Part shown: positions 1-8,007 of the stretch, piece by piece | How positions within the stretch are numbered: the first letter of the stretch is position 1 | Layout: every line of letters begins with the position of its first letter | From: a virus | Strand: one strand, 5' to 3' | IMG/VR virus record: IMGVR_UViG_3300017989_000139 | Location: 1-55,858 of that record | Length of the DNA: 55,858 nt | The notes under the pieces: generated by a model | Seen by the model: only the letters and a program-made list of their open reading frames with translations | Databases searched by the model: none | What the model was told of the DNA's origin: nothing | Made by a program: the position numbers and the translations under genes

Positions 1-2
1 GG

Positions 3-509
3 TTTCCATGTTCGTATTGTATACTCCACAAGATCAAACTTCTCATGTTTTTCAAGCGTTCTTCTCTTCCATTTCCACCAATTGATTTTTGGGAAATGAG
101 TATCTCCCTTATGTTTTCCGAAAACCTGACTTACAATAATCCGGTCTACAAGACCCGATTTCATTGCTGTTTCATATACCATCCCACCACCAATAATGAA
201 AATTTCATTCGAAGAATGCAGACAAGCGATATGGATGGCTTCCTGAAGATCTGCGGCGAGATATATGGGAGATTTTCTCGTCAGGTGCCCGCCTGGAATT
301 TCTACCAATCCATTAGAGATAACAACGTTGATCCGTCCCGTCAAGGGCTTCTTGGGCAAACTATCCCAAGTTTTTCTTCCCATGATTACGGGATGTCCCA
401 TTGTTCTTTCCCGAAATAGAGAAAGATCCTCGGGAATATACCAGGGTATTTTTCCCCGATTTCCGATTATTCTTTTACCATCAAAAGCTACAAGAATTGT
501 AATCATCAT
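3..509 (-). CDS. dihydrofolate reductase, C-terminus cut by window edge
   Basis: Reduces dihydrofolate to tetrahydrofolate with NADPH, feeding the thymidylate synthase encoded just upstream. Reading the minus strand from the ATG at 509 gives an open frame to the window edge with the DHFR signatures: N-terminal MITILVAFDGKRIIGNRGKI, then PWYIPEDLSLFRERTMGHPV, IMGRKTWDSLP and the IFIIGGGMVYE nucleotide loop. About 169 codons are visible; the last part of the family's usual 160-190 residues lies outside the window. Two ATGs are adjacent (509 and 506). There is no clear Shine-Dalgarno, only an AT-rich TTTATATG just before the start. It lies 5 bp downstream of the sulfotransferase stop, so it is the last visible gene of a thyA-sulfotransferase-DHFR operon. 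Confidence 0.93.
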   Translation of the reverse strand, partial: MMITILVAFDGKRIIGNRGKIPWYIPEDLSLFRERTMGHPVIMGRKTWDSLPKKPLTGRINVVISNGLVEIPGGHLTRKSPIYLAADLQEAIHIACLHSSNEIFIIGGGMVYETAMKSGLVDRIIVSQVFGKHKGDTHFPKINWWKWKRRTLEKHEKFDLVEYTIRTWK

Positions 510-514
510 ATAAA

Positions 515-1090
515 CTATGGATTATTTTTATGTTTCTTTTTTCCCTTGTGCTTCTTTCTCATGCTTTCTTTAGTTTTGCAATTTCTCCAGGGGAACGGCT
601 TGTTAGGAATTGGTTTATCCAAAAATTTGCAAAGCGGAGGCCATCCAACACCATCACAGAGATGGTATATTAACACTCGTTCGTGTCTAGTTTCATCACC
701 GAAATATTCCAGGGCTTCGGAATAATGGCGATAATGCGATTCTCTATACTTTTTCTCAGTGATATGTCTTTTGTTTCTGTTGTGCCATTTAGCACTTCTG
801 ACCCAAGAATCTACATCTCTCATTGTAAGAATAAATTGACTGTTTGGGTATTGTATATCTAATTCTCGGTAATATTTATGAAGTAAACTATCCGTAAATG
901 CTTGATATGGTAATCCTTCAACTAATCCCTGACCTAATCGAAGATTTTTCAGTATTATTGGATTTTGCTTTCGAGGCCCATCGATAGTTTTAAATCCCAA
1001 AATTTTGAGTGCTTTTGATAAACTCGTTGTTCCTGTTTTGAAAAGACCTATCCCGAAAATCATGCCATATTTAGATTTGTCAAACCGCAA
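515..1090 (-). CDS. sulfotransferase-family protein
   Basis: Probable sulfotransferase of 191 aa. The N-terminal [16 protein letters not shown] matches the PAPS 5'-phosphosulfate-binding loop seen in the Sulfotransfer_4 type family, and [18 protein letters not shown] in the middle matches the second, 3'-phosphate-binding region (R-D-x-x-S-W). The C-terminal 20 residues are very Lys-rich. The start overlaps the thymidylate synthase stop by 11 bp, so translation is probably coupled. The substrate is unknown; with several glycosyltransferases nearby, a carbohydrate acceptor is a reasonable inference. Being inserted between ThyA and DHFR, it looks like an accessory gene. Confidence 0.75.
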   Translation of the reverse strand: MRFDKSKYGMIFGIGLFKTGTTSLSKALKILGFKTIDGPRKQNPIILKNLRLGQGLVEGLPYQAFTDSLLHKYYRELDIQYPNSQFILTMRDVDSWVRSAKWHNRNKRHITEKKYRESHYRHYSEALEYFGDETRHERVLIYHLCDGVGWPPLCKFLDKPIPNKPFPWRNCKTKESMRKKHKGKKKHKNNP

Positions 1091-1874
1091 TTGGGGCCCG
1101 AATTGCAGAATGACATCGGTAGTTTTTAATTACAATGTCATCATATTCAAAGTCATCAATGTTTTTAATCTCTTGATTCAAAAATAAGGTCGGCAAATCG
1201 AACCATGTTCTCCCTAATTGCTCATTGACTTGATTTAGATGATTTTGGTAAATATGTACATCAATTCCATGCCATACAAATTCTCCAGCCGGGAATCCGG
1301 TAACATGAGCCATCATACATGTCAACAAAGAATACGATGAAATATTGAATGGTACTCCGAGAAAAAGATCACATGATCTTTGAAACATTGAGCAATTTAA
1401 TTTGCCGTCCATTACGTTAAAAATAAACGCAAAGTGGCATGGAGGCAAGGCCATATTTGGCAATTCTCCAACATTCCAAGCAGAAACCAATAATCTTCGG
1501 GAATTAGGATTTGCTTGAAGCTGGGTGATTACATTTGTGATTTGATCGATTTCCTGCCAATTTCTCCACTGTACGCCGTATACAGGCCCGAGATCTCCTC
1601 TCTCGTCAGCCCATTCATCCCAAATTGTCACATGATTTCGCTGGAGGTATTCAATATTTCCGGTTCCCTTCAAAAACCAGAGCAATTCATAAATCACAGA
1701 TTTCAAGTGAACTTTCTTGGTTGTCAATATAGGGAACCGATCCGACAGATCAAACCGGAGCGTTCTGTCAAATACTGCAAGTGTCCCCGTCCCTGTCCTA
1801 TCTTTTTTCTCTACCCCATTTTCTAACACGTCACGCAAAAGATCCAAGTATTTAGGATCGACATCGTTCTTCAT
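1080..1874 (-). CDS. thyA: thymidylate synthase
   Basis: Converts dUMP to dTMP with methylene-tetrahydrofolate. The 264-aa product has the whole ThyA architecture: [19 protein letters not shown] near the N-terminus, [31 protein letters not shown], the catalytic Cys in [30 protein letters not shown] (dUMP binding) and a C-terminal IRAPIAV. The start at 1874 is chosen because a strong GGAGGTGTTGCT Shine-Dalgarno precedes it; a frame extension to 1913 exists but has no such signal. It forms an operon with the sulfotransferase and DHFR downstream. Confidence 0.97.
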   Translation of the reverse strand: MKNDVDPKYLDLLRDVLENGVEKKDRTGTGTLAVFDRTLRFDLSDRFPILTTKKVHLKSVIYELLWFLKGTGNIEYLQRNHVTIWDEWADERGDLGPVYGVQWRNWQEIDQITNVITQLQANPNSRRLLVSAWNVGELPNMALPPCHFAFIFNVMDGKLNCSMFQRSCDLFLGVPFNISSYSLLTCMMAHVTGFPAGEFVWHGIDVHIYQNHLNQVNEQLGRTWFDLPTLFLNQEIKNIDDFEYDDIVIKNYRCHSAIRAPIAV

Positions 1875-1941
1875 AGCAACACCTCCAGGAAATACTATAG
1901 ACAATCGTCCCAAAAAAATCTAGGCAAACCTCATATAAAGC

Positions 1942-2685
1942 ATGGATAAGATCCACGTCTATTCGCCGTGCTACAACGAAGAGAAAATGTTGCCGTACTA
2001 CCTGCGGCATTACGAAACAATAGCAGACAAGATCTTCATCTATGACAATGAATCCACCGACCAGTCAGCCGCAATCATAGAGAAACATCCGAAGGCTGTT
2101 TTAAAACATCTACCGTATCAAAAAAATCTTCCTTTAAACCGGATTCTCGACAAAGTGAGAAACCATAAATGGAAAAAAAGCCGAGAGCAAACTGAGTGGG
2201 TAATTGTCTGTGACCTGGATGAGTTTTTGGTTCGTCCCAAATTACATTGCTTCCTAGATAAGTGTGCAGAGCAAGGGACAACGATTCTTCGTGCCAAAGG
2301 ATTTAACATGTATTCCGAGGAATTTCCGCAAACTACAGGACAAATTTACCATGTTGTCAATCAGGGAGTTGCTAGTGTTTGGTATGACAAGAAGGCTATT
2401 TTCAATCCCAACAAGGTTACAACTATGCAATTTGGTCTAGGGTGCCACCATGCCCGCCCAAAAGGGGATGTAAAAATAGGAAGAGATCGATTGTTGAATC
2501 TCCTGCATTTTAGATATTTAGGTGTCGAATACACAAAGGAACGAGTGCAAATCGGTGGTTCCCGAAGAAAACTTGATCGAGCCCAAGGAATGTCTCGACA
2601 CTTCATTTTGTCAAAAGCTCTCAAGATGGTGAAACCACCAAACAAAACAAAAAGACCTCCTTGCTTAGAAATGCGATTGATGTAA
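1942..2685 (+). CDS. GT-A glycosyltransferase (Glyco_tranf_2_4-like)
   Basis: A 247-aa putative glycosyltransferase. It begins IHVYSPCYNEEKMLPYYLRH, the nucleotide-sugar binding start of family-2-like enzymes, then KIFIYDNESTDQS, and carries the metal-binding motif VIVCDLDEFLV at about residues 86-96, as in the Glyco_tranf_2_4/GT92 type. The C-terminal part is His/Arg-rich (GCHHARPKG, LLHFRYLG), typical of that group. Transcribed divergently from thyA. No Shine-Dalgarno is visible; CATATAAAGC lies directly before the ATG. Donor and acceptor are unknown. Confidence 0.82.
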   Translation: MDKIHVYSPCYNEEKMLPYYLRHYETIADKIFIYDNESTDQSAAIIEKHPKAVLKHLPYQKNLPLNRILDKVRNHKWKKSREQTEWVIVCDLDEFLVRPKLHCFLDKCAEQGTTILRAKGFNMYSEEFPQTTGQIYHVVNQGVASVWYDKKAIFNPNKVTTMQFGLGCHHARPKGDVKIGRDRLLNLLHFRYLGVEYTKERVQIGGSRRKLDRAQGMSRHFILSKALKMVKPPNKTKRPPCLEMRLM

Positions 2686-2716
2686 CTCTTCTATTGATGA
2701 AAGAAAGGAGGGTAAG

Positions 2717-3535
2717 ATGAAGACACTTATCATTTTAATTGCACTGTTGTTCGTTCCCGCCGTATGTTGGGGTAAAGAAGTTCAAGAACCACCTGTTACA
2801 ATTCCAAATGCTACCAAGCCCGTAGCAGATCCCGTAGCACAGGCCATTGGATTGGAACCCGATAAGGCCGTTCCACACGACGATTCGAAAACCAAGAAAA
2901 AGAACGCCGAAAAGAAACTGTTCGCCATCTCATCTGTTACTTATCCCGGCAACAATTGGATGGGACATGGTTGGCATCAGGGATACGGAGGATATGGAGA
3001 TGGTTGGGGTGATTACCATCACGCTAGCACAGCAGGAGAAGGGTATTTGTCCGGTTATGGTCGCCTATATCGAGGCTACGGACAATATCTTGTAAGCAGA
3101 GGGATGTATCTCAATCTCTATCAAGATGCTCGTCATAGAGCCATCGTTAATCATCGCGATGCAGTGCATACTTGGTGGCAACTCAAAGACGAATATAAGG
3201 AACGATTTAGGAGAGATAATCCAACATACCTAGAACGACAAGAAAGACGTTTTGATACAGCCATCAGAGCCCATGAGATCCAAGAGAAAGAAAAGAAACT
3301 AATCGCGGCGGGCATTTTGCCGCCAAGAGAACCTAGTTCTTTCACATACCAAGGCATAACGTACCCCAGCTATAAAGCATTCAAAAGTTCGCCCGGCTGG
3401 ATCAATATGAAAATGGAATCCATGCAAAACATAGCGGACAGAAAAAGACAAGCCCAAGAACAAGAAGAGCGATATCGCCAAGCCCTTCAGAAGTTTGAAG
3501 AATCTCGAAATACTGTCAAAGGCTCGACCTACTAA
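2717..3535 (+). CDS. secreted Gly/Tyr-rich protein of unknown function
   Basis: A 272-aa protein with a classical signal peptide (MKTLIILIALLFVPAVCWGK, probable cleavage near residues 18-20). It then has a Pro-rich and Lys-rich linker, a Gly/Tyr/His/Trp-rich stretch at about 75-115, and a charged, largely helical C-terminal half with coiled-coil character. The STAGEGYLSGYGRLYRGYGQ segment followed by a helical NHRDAV..W.LKDEY region recalls a family of secreted planctomycete proteins; this is recollection, not a search result. An AGGAGGG Shine-Dalgarno sits 6 nt before the ATG, and a strong terminator follows the stop. Probably an accessory protein exported by the infected cell. Confidence 0.75.
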   Translation: MKTLIILIALLFVPAVCWGKEVQEPPVTIPNATKPVADPVAQAIGLEPDKAVPHDDSKTKKKNAEKKLFAISSVTYPGNNWMGHGWHQGYGGYGDGWGDYHHASTAGEGYLSGYGRLYRGYGQYLVSRGMYLNLYQDARHRAIVNHRDAVHTWWQLKDEYKERFRRDNPTYLERQERRFDTAIRAHEIQEKEKKLIAAGILPPREPSSFTYQGITYPSYKAFKSSPGWINMKMESMQNIADRKRQAQEQEERYRQALQKFEESRNTVKGSTY

Positions 3536-3553
3536 ACTTGGGATCAACCACCT

Positions 3554-3591
3554 AAGGCACCGCTCCCGCGAAGCGGGAGCGGTGCCTTTTT
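3554..3591 (+). terminator. rho-independent terminator
   Basis: Perfect 14-bp stem (GGCACCGCTCCCGC / GCGGGAGCGGTGCC) with a GAA loop, followed by TTTTT. It ends the 2717-3535 gene just before the convergent minus-strand gene ending at 3591. Confidence 0.92.
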
Positions 3592-3875
3592 CATTTATAT
3601 CGAAGTTTTACGATATAGAAATCGGCATCTTGACCAATTGACGTAAATTCAACTTTCGTGAATGTCCATTTCTTCATTGGAACCCAGACAGTGATCCACA
3701 TTGGTCTTTCAATCCGTTGAAGCACCACACTATCCTCAGGATCGTACTCTCGTTTTATTGTAAGCATTGGATTGCATTTTTTTAAAAAGAACAATGTGGT
3801 TTCTTTTTTGTCTTCATCAACAATTGCATTCGAACAATGTTGCCCATCAAATTCGTATTTACGTCCGTATGACAT
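3591..3875 (-). CDS. hypothetical protein
   Basis: A 94-aa protein with no family I recognise. It has mixed alpha/beta character, with an aromatic and basic C-terminal half (PMWITVWVPMKKWTFTKVEF). It follows the glycosyltransferase at 3877 with a 1-bp gap, so it is the last gene of the 5496-3591 minus-strand operon. Its stop adjoins the terminator of the convergent gene. Confidence 0.6.
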   Translation of the reverse strand: MSYGRKYEFDGQHCSNAIVDEDKKETTLFFLKKCNPMLTIKREYDPEDSVVLQRIERPMWITVWVPMKKWTFTKVEFTSIGQDADFYIVKLRYK

Positions 3876-3876
3876 T

Positions 3877-4665
3877 CTATTTCTCCACTTTCTCTAGTTT
3901 ATCTCTTGGTCCCACCCAATGCACTATGTAACTTTCTGGGTGGTCAATTCGTATGGCTTTCAATCTTTCTTTCGGGTCAGAAATTAAATATTGTTCACGT
4001 TCATGAAACTTGCCACGCATCTTAAAGTTCGGGGGAGTGTTGTATTTGATATCCAACAGAATCAAGTCCGTTTTCCCCAGAGTGTTCACGGCATAACAGA
4101 GCATGTCTTGATCGCAAGTTTTGGTTTTTTCTCGCAGGATTGGGTTGGAAGTCACAAAGAACGTGGTGGCGGCCCACAAATCTATGATTTCATTTCCCTT
4201 ATTCCAACCCACCACTCCCGAATTGAGAGGCACGATTCCTGCACTTGGGCAACATAGCCGACCGAGCAGTTCCAAACTGGCGGCCATATCGGGGCTCGTA
4301 AACGGAAAGACAAAGAAGGCTTCCTGTCGGTCCAGGACGTTGAACATCTCGTCCAATCCTCTTAACGGAACAGCGTCGGCATCAATCCAAATGGTTTGAT
4401 CGAAAGGACTTTGCAGACACTTGAATGGCTTTTGGTAGGCCTCGATTGGGATCTTCCGTGTTGATTTCCCCTGACAGAGAAAGGGGTGCATAGGTATCGG
4501 ATCGAGCCAAGTCACATCATATGATTCCAAGAGTGCCGCATATTCTTCGCACAGGCCATCATCGAAAACGGCAAGTTCTATTCCTTGTTCTTGACAGGAC
4601 AAGGCGAAAAGCTCTAGGGTGGGGATGTATAGATCGGCAGCCCCAGTAATGATTCCCTTAGACAT
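3877..4665 (-). CDS. putative GT-A fold glycosyltransferase (DxD motif)
   Basis: A 262-aa protein. QTIWIDADAVPLRGLDEMF at about residues 90-108 is a classic DxD-type metal/nucleotide-sugar motif of GT8-like and related retaining transferases. PLNSGVVGWNKG and CDQDMLCYAV follow at the positions where such enzymes carry acceptor-side motifs. The N-terminus GIITGAADLYIPTLELFALS resembles the first Rossmann strand. It overlaps the upstream GNAT gene by 8 bp. Specific activity is unknown; its company suggests glycan modification. Confidence 0.72.
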   Translation of the reverse strand: MSKGIITGAADLYIPTLELFALSCQEQGIELAVFDDGLCEEYAALLESYDVTWLDPIPMHPFLCQGKSTRKIPIEAYQKPFKCLQSPFDQTIWIDADAVPLRGLDEMFNVLDRQEAFFVFPFTSPDMAASLELLGRLCCPSAGIVPLNSGVVGWNKGNEIIDLWAATTFFVTSNPILREKTKTCDQDMLCYAVNTLGKTDLILLDIKYNTPPNFKMRGKFHEREQYLISDPKERLKAIRIDHPESYIVHWVGPRDKLEKVEK

Positions 4666-5080
4666 CTTTTTTTAAAGCCCAACAATCATAGTGTTTTTTT
4701 GTGACACGGAAACCACATTTCTCATAGAATTTTTTAGCACGATACACAAAGGCAGTCTCCACAACAACTTTGGATTTGTTCAACCTTTTTGCCTTTTTTA
4801 TTGCTTCTTGAATCAACTTAGTGCCAACACCTTTTTTCCGACTCCCTGCTTTCACTATCAGGGCGGAAATATAGATGCTGTTTCGTATAGGTGTCAGTAC
4901 AATTGTTCCAACAATGATTTCGTTATCGATTGCAATTTTAATTTCATGGTTTTTGATAGCTGCATCGATAGCTGCGAGTCTCGCATATTCAAGACAGATA
5001 TCTTTGCCAATTTTGTTTAAGGAGCAAAATAAGCCCAAAAGAGCCTTTCGATCCTGATGTCTAGCAGATACGGTTTTCAT
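4658..5080 (-). CDS. GNAT-family N-acetyltransferase
   Basis: A 140-aa putative acetyltransferase. ISALIVKAGSRKKGVGTKLI contains the acetyl-CoA pyrophosphate-binding pattern (R/Q-x-x-G-x-G) of the GNAT fold. ETAFVYRAKKFYEKCGFRVT is the typical C-terminal 'A..FYEK.GF' motif. Length fits a single-domain GNAT. Its ATGA overlaps the NUDIX stop by 4 bp, and its end overlaps the DxD glycosyltransferase by 8 bp, indicating translational coupling. Substrate unknown; amino sugars or proteins are both possible. Confidence 0.85.
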   Translation of the reverse strand: MKTVSARHQDRKALLGLFCSLNKIGKDICLEYARLAAIDAAIKNHEIKIAIDNEIIVGTIVLTPIRNSIYISALIVKAGSRKKGVGTKLIQEAIKKAKRLNKSKVVVETAFVYRAKKFYEKCGFRVTKKHYDCWALKKDV

Positions 5081-5496
5081 TTATTTCCCTTAAAGGGATT
5101 CGCCCCTAAATTCAAGATCATCTGGAAGCTTTTCATACGAGGGGCAGGCAACTCAGTCCACCGAAACCAATGCCAACATTCGCATTTGTTGGGTTCCATT
5201 ACTTTTGCTTCGCCTGAAATCCAGTCGGCCACCATGAAGATCGTGACGTAGTGTTTGTTTTCATCAAAGTATCTGGCATTCGCTATCGTCCAAAATTCGG
5301 GATGAGTTACATTTAACTCTGGGCCCGCTTCTTCGTGCATCTCGCGAATGGCTGCATTGGCAAATGTTTCCATAAACTCTAGGTGCCCACCTGGAAAAGC
5401 CCAGGTGCCATAGCAATGGTTGCATTTCCTCTTGTGCATTAGAACTTTGTCTTCACGTCGAATCGCTAGACAGATCCCTACTTTCGGTCTTTCCAT
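5077..5496 (-). CDS. NUDIX hydrolase
   Basis: A 139-aa NUDIX protein that should hydrolyse a nucleoside-diphosphate-linked compound. The full Nudix box is visible at about residues 36-58 (GGHLEFMETFANAAIREMHE then EAG), i.e. Gx5Ex7REUxEExG. The N-terminus VGICLAIRREDKVLMHKRK and GTWAFPGGH are also typical. Its start lies inside the end of the preceding interrupted gene (44-bp overlap). Candidate substrates include oxidised nucleotides, nucleotide sugars or capped RNA; the sequence does not decide. Confidence 0.9.
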   Translation of the reverse strand: MERPKVGICLAIRREDKVLMHKRKCNHCYGTWAFPGGHLEFMETFANAAIREMHEEAGPELNVTHPEFWTIANARYFDENKHYVTIFMVADWISGEAKVMEPNKCECWHWFRWTELPAPRMKSFQMILNLGANPFKGNK

Positions 5497-5836
5497 TGGC
5501 CAAGCCTTTCTTTAACACCTCAAAGCTATAGTTGTGTTTAAGATAGTGAGCAATATCTGTATCAGTATAGCCCAAAGCTAGACCTAATGCAATGTCGAAT
5601 TTAACCGTGGTTTCATCAAACTTTCTACCTCTATCTTCGTAAGGATACAAATCCCAAGCCGCCGAGACCGCATCGAAATCTTCTTCGTAACGGTAGACGG
5701 CATACTTAGCCATGTTGGGTGGTCGTTTGGCTAATTTAGGGATGCGTTTCATTTTGATGTAACCTGTTTCCACGTAACGGTTTGCGGCAAGCCAAGCAAG
5801 CTCCTCTTTAACAACAGCAATAGGTTTTTTGCCATC
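5453..5836 (-). pseudogene. C-terminal part of a gene split by the IS insertion
   Basis: About 127 codons of original coding sequence, starting at DGKKPIAVVKEELAWLAANR and containing KRPPNMAKYAVYRYEEDFDA. The open frame continues upstream to 5890, but those first 18 codons come from the mobile element. The matching N-terminal piece with a strong ribosome-binding site lies at 8176-8117; joined across the insertion the two give an in-frame protein of about 147 aa. No family recognised. The end overlaps the NUDIX start by 44 bp. The fragment might still be expressed from the 5890 start, but without its native N-terminus. Confidence 0.7.
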
Positions 5837-5845
5837 TGTGACGCA

Positions 5846-5900
5846 CCACGGGGCAAGCCCCGTGGCTTCGTGCCTATCTAACCGATGCAAGTTCGGTTAG
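5846..5900 (-). ncRNA. IS right end / probable TnpB guide RNA (omega RNA) scaffold
   Basis: Two stable hairpins follow and overlap the end of tnpB: CTAACCGA/TCGGTTAG at 5878-5900, spanning the stop region, and CCACGGGG/CCCCGTGG at 5846-5865 with a CAAG loop. In IS605 elements the omega RNA runs across the tnpB 3' end and the right end, and its guide is the flanking DNA. Here the guide would start near 5836 inside the interrupted gene. Exact ends are not determinable by eye. Confidence 0.5.
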
Positions 5901-7079
5901 GGCTAAGCATTGTTTTTTCTTGGCTCTACGACAAGCACTGTCATTATCTGACTGTAACCTCTTATCATCCCCAAGCGTAAATTCCCGTGCGTCCCACGGT
6001 ATATTTTTCATCGCTATATTCTTAATGTTGATAGCGGCATTTAAGTCTCTGTCCATCTTCATTCCACATTGTTCACAACAGAATGTTCGGTCTTGAAGCA
6101 TTTGGTCTGTGTCCTTCCATCCACAACAATGGCAAGTCTTACTGCTTGGCTCAAATGTCCCTATTTCAAGAAACACTTTGCCACTCCACTCTGACTTATA
6201 CTTCAACTTTTGCTTAAAACTATACCAACCAACATCGGCTATACTTTTGGCAAGATTGTGGTTTTTCATCATGCCTTCAATGTTCAGTGTTTCCAAAGCA
6301 AATCCATCATATTTGGCTATCATACGACTTGTGATTTGATGTTGGAAATTACTTCTTACATGTCGGACTTTACGATGAAGTCTCGCAACCTTGATCCGTT
6401 GTTTGTTTCTGTTCTGCCCGCCTTTCTTTCTCCGAGAAAGTATACGTTGGGCTTTATTCAACCTTCTTTCATGCTTTCTTAATACTCGTTCGTTTCCGAT
6501 TGTTGTCCCATCGGACAATGTAGCAAATGTTTTCAGACCTACATCTATGCCAACAACATTGTCTGTGTTTGTATTTGGTCGTTTGATTTTTAGTTCGCAC
6601 AAAACTGAACAATACCACTGGTCGCCATCTTGTTTAACAGTGATACTTTTGACTTTACCTTTATATGGTCTGTGTTTAACCCATTGAACTTCGCCAATCT
6701 TTGGAATGAATACAAACCTTTTGTTGAGACGAAACTTCTGTGGAACAGTTAAACCATCTTGATATTTCTTTTTCTTGTGTTTGGGAAACTCACGGATGCC
6801 TGCAATGAAGTCTTTTAATGCTCTATCAAAAAACCTGCCCACTTGTTGAAGTGATTGGCTAAACGTGAGTCCGAGAAAGTCATGTTCTTTTTTGAGTTTA
6901 GGGATGGAAGTAATGAGTTCGTGAGCAAATACGAACTTACCTGTGGTTTCATACTGCCGCTGGTTCATATCAAGAAACCTATTCCAAAGGAAACGGCAGT
7001 TTCCACATTGTTGTTTTAATTGTTGTTCCTGTTTTTTCGTTGGATACAACCTATATCTGTATGCTCTTAATATCTTCAC
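5874..7079 (-). CDS. tnpB: TnpB, RNA-guided endonuclease of IS605 element
   Basis: A full-length 401-aa TnpB (IS1341/OrfB type). The N-terminal helical region starts LRAYRYRLYPTKKQEQQLKQ. The split RuvC core shows VVGIDVGLKTFATLSDG (Asp179), FALETLNIEGMMKN (Glu263) and MDRDLNAAINIKNIA (Asp345). A four-Cys zinc ribbon (TCHCCGWKD at 315-323, CCEQCG at 334-339) lies between the last two. All three acidic residues are present, so it is likely active. Known TnpBs cut DNA next to a transposon-adjacent motif using a guide RNA from the element's right end, favouring element retention. Overlaps the end of tnpA by 4 bp. Confidence 0.95.
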   Translation of the reverse strand: MKILRAYRYRLYPTKKQEQQLKQQCGNCRFLWNRFLDMNQRQYETTGKFVFAHELITSIPKLKKEHDFLGLTFSQSLQQVGRFFDRALKDFIAGIREFPKHKKKKYQDGLTVPQKFRLNKRFVFIPKIGEVQWVKHRPYKGKVKSITVKQDGDQWYCSVLCELKIKRPNTNTDNVVGIDVGLKTFATLSDGTTIGNERVLRKHERRLNKAQRILSRRKKGGQNRNKQRIKVARLHRKVRHVRSNFQHQITSRMIAKYDGFALETLNIEGMMKNHNLAKSIADVGWYSFKQKLKYKSEWSGKVFLEIGTFEPSSKTCHCCGWKDTDQMLQDRTFCCEQCGMKMDRDLNAAINIKNIAMKNIPWDAREFTLGDDKRLQSDNDSACRRAKKKQCLALTELASVR

Positions 7080-7507
7080 TCTTCCTCATCAAACTCTTTT
7101 TGCTCTTGAATGTATCCTTTAATTGTATCAGCACTGACAAACCCAATCGTGCTAATGAATTTTCCTTCTGACCACAATGAACCGCAACGTGAGTAGAAAT
7201 TTTTGAGTGCATAGAAATTCTTAAACAACTCAATGGCTGATATACTCTTGAAAGTTCGCACAATATCTGATGGGGCAACCGTTGGTTTTGCACCTATGAA
7301 AAGATGCACATGGTCAGGCATGACTTCCATCTCTATAATTTCATACTCATACTTCTCGGCAATTTGTTGGAAGATTTCTTTCAGTTCTTTTGCTACATCA
7401 CCTTTCAACACTGAAAATCTAAACTTTGGACACCACACAAGATGATATTGGCAAAGATAGACACAGTGGTTAAGTGCTTTGTATTTCTTCTTGCGTTTCT
7501 TGCTCAT
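7076..7507 (-). CDS. tnpA: TnpA, Y1 HUH transposase (IS200-like)
   Basis: A 143-aa single-strand transposase. The HUH metal-binding motif is MPDHVHLFI (His66, His68) and the catalytic tyrosine is in IKGYIQEQ (Tyr132). The N-terminal YLCQYHLVWCPKFRFSVL and middle PSDIVRTFKSISAIELF are characteristic of IS200/IS605 TnpA. It is of normal length and intact. It overlaps the RHH gene upstream (38 bp) and tnpB downstream (4 bp), so all three could be read from one transcript. Confidence 0.95.
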   Translation of the reverse strand: MSKKRKKKYKALNHCVYLCQYHLVWCPKFRFSVLKGDVAKELKEIFQQIAEKYEYEIIEMEVMPDHVHLFIGAKPTVAPSDIVRTFKSISAIELFKNFYALKNFYSRCGSLWSEGKFISTIGFVSADTIKGYIQEQKEFDEEE

Positions 7508-7658
7508 GGAGTTCGTATTTCTCCTGCACCGCAGTCCTAATTAGGTCTTGGTAGGAGAGGGTCTTTTCTTCTTCCACAGAGAAAATGCGAGCCAGCCGTT
7601 CCAACTGTCTCTTCCAATCCTCTGGGAGTGCTACGTTGATTTGTATATTCTTACTCAT
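7470..7658 (-). CDS. ribbon-helix-helix-like protein leading the IS operon
   Basis: A 62-aa protein beginning KNIQINVALPEDWKRQLERL: a beta-strand of alternating residues followed by two helices (LARIFSVEEEKTLSYQDLIR), which is the MetJ/Arc/CopG-like layout. It is placed before tnpA and overlaps it by 38 bp. The inverted repeat TATAGTAG-N5-CTACTATA sits 20 bp upstream of its start, a good operator candidate for autoregulation. A GGTGA Shine-Dalgarno precedes the ATG. Most IS200/IS605 elements lack such a gene, so it may regulate transposition; that role is an inference. Confidence 0.65.
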   Translation of the reverse strand: MSKNIQINVALPEDWKRQLERLARIFSVEEEKTLSYQDLIRTAVQEKYELHEQETQEEIQST

Positions 7659-7678
7659 TTTTCACCTACCTATTCTAT

Positions 7679-7699
7679 TATAGTAGCATCCCTACTATA
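7679..7699. promoter_or_regulatory. inverted repeat, candidate operator of the RHH gene
   Basis: Perfect 8-bp inverted repeat TATAGTAG (7679-7686) and CTACTATA (7692-7699) with a 5-bp spacer, just upstream of the RHH-tnpA-tnpB gene set. Its size and position suit a dimeric or tetrameric RHH repressor, or alternatively the folded left-end hairpin recognised by TnpA. Confidence 0.45.
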
Positions 7700-7832
7700 T
7701 CTATACAACAAAATGTAATTTTGATGGAATTTTTGGAGATTTCACCAGACCATCAACAGACAACAATATACTAAATAGAATTGAGCGTAGTCAATAATTC
7801 ATACTATGGCGGCTTACATCCACGACCCAAGG

Positions 7833-7902
7833 GCTGGCACTTTCGTTCGTTTCGCTCCGCTCAACTCGCTCTCAGTGCCAGCATTTTTGCGTTGCAAAAA
7901 TG
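7833..7902. repeat. two adjacent palindromes inside the TnpB relic
   Basis: GCTGGCAC (7833-7840) pairs with GTGCCAGC (7875-7882), enclosing a 34-nt loop. It is immediately followed by CATTTTTGC-GTT-GCAAAAATG (7882-7902), a perfect 9-bp stem. They lie inside the decayed TnpB coding region and may be secondary insertions or parts of the element's fold. Confidence 0.5.
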
Positions 7903-8007
7903 TCATGGTTTTACGCCGCCGATTATAACGCTGCGAAAAATATCGCAGCACGGGCTGCATCAACCAGCCTATTGTCGTCCGCTAAGGAACTGTCAAAAGT
8001 TGCTTAG
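7885..8007 (+). pseudogene. relic of a second TnpB (C-terminal end only)
   Basis: From 7921 the plus strand reads DYNAAKNIAARA and continues to a TAG at 8005-8007. DYNAAKNI is the last RuvC motif of TnpB (D-x-N-A-A). Just before it, frames shift within F-C-V..CHGF, matching the end of the TnpB zinc ribbon, so at least one or two small indels are present. No other part of the gene is visible. It is opposite in orientation to the intact TnpB and different in sequence, hence from another IS lineage. Confidence 0.7.

Noticed and set aside
45-513. Two overlapping plus-strand open frames at the left edge
   Set aside because: They are antisense to the dihydrofolate reductase gene, which has clear family motifs on the minus strand and runs off the window.
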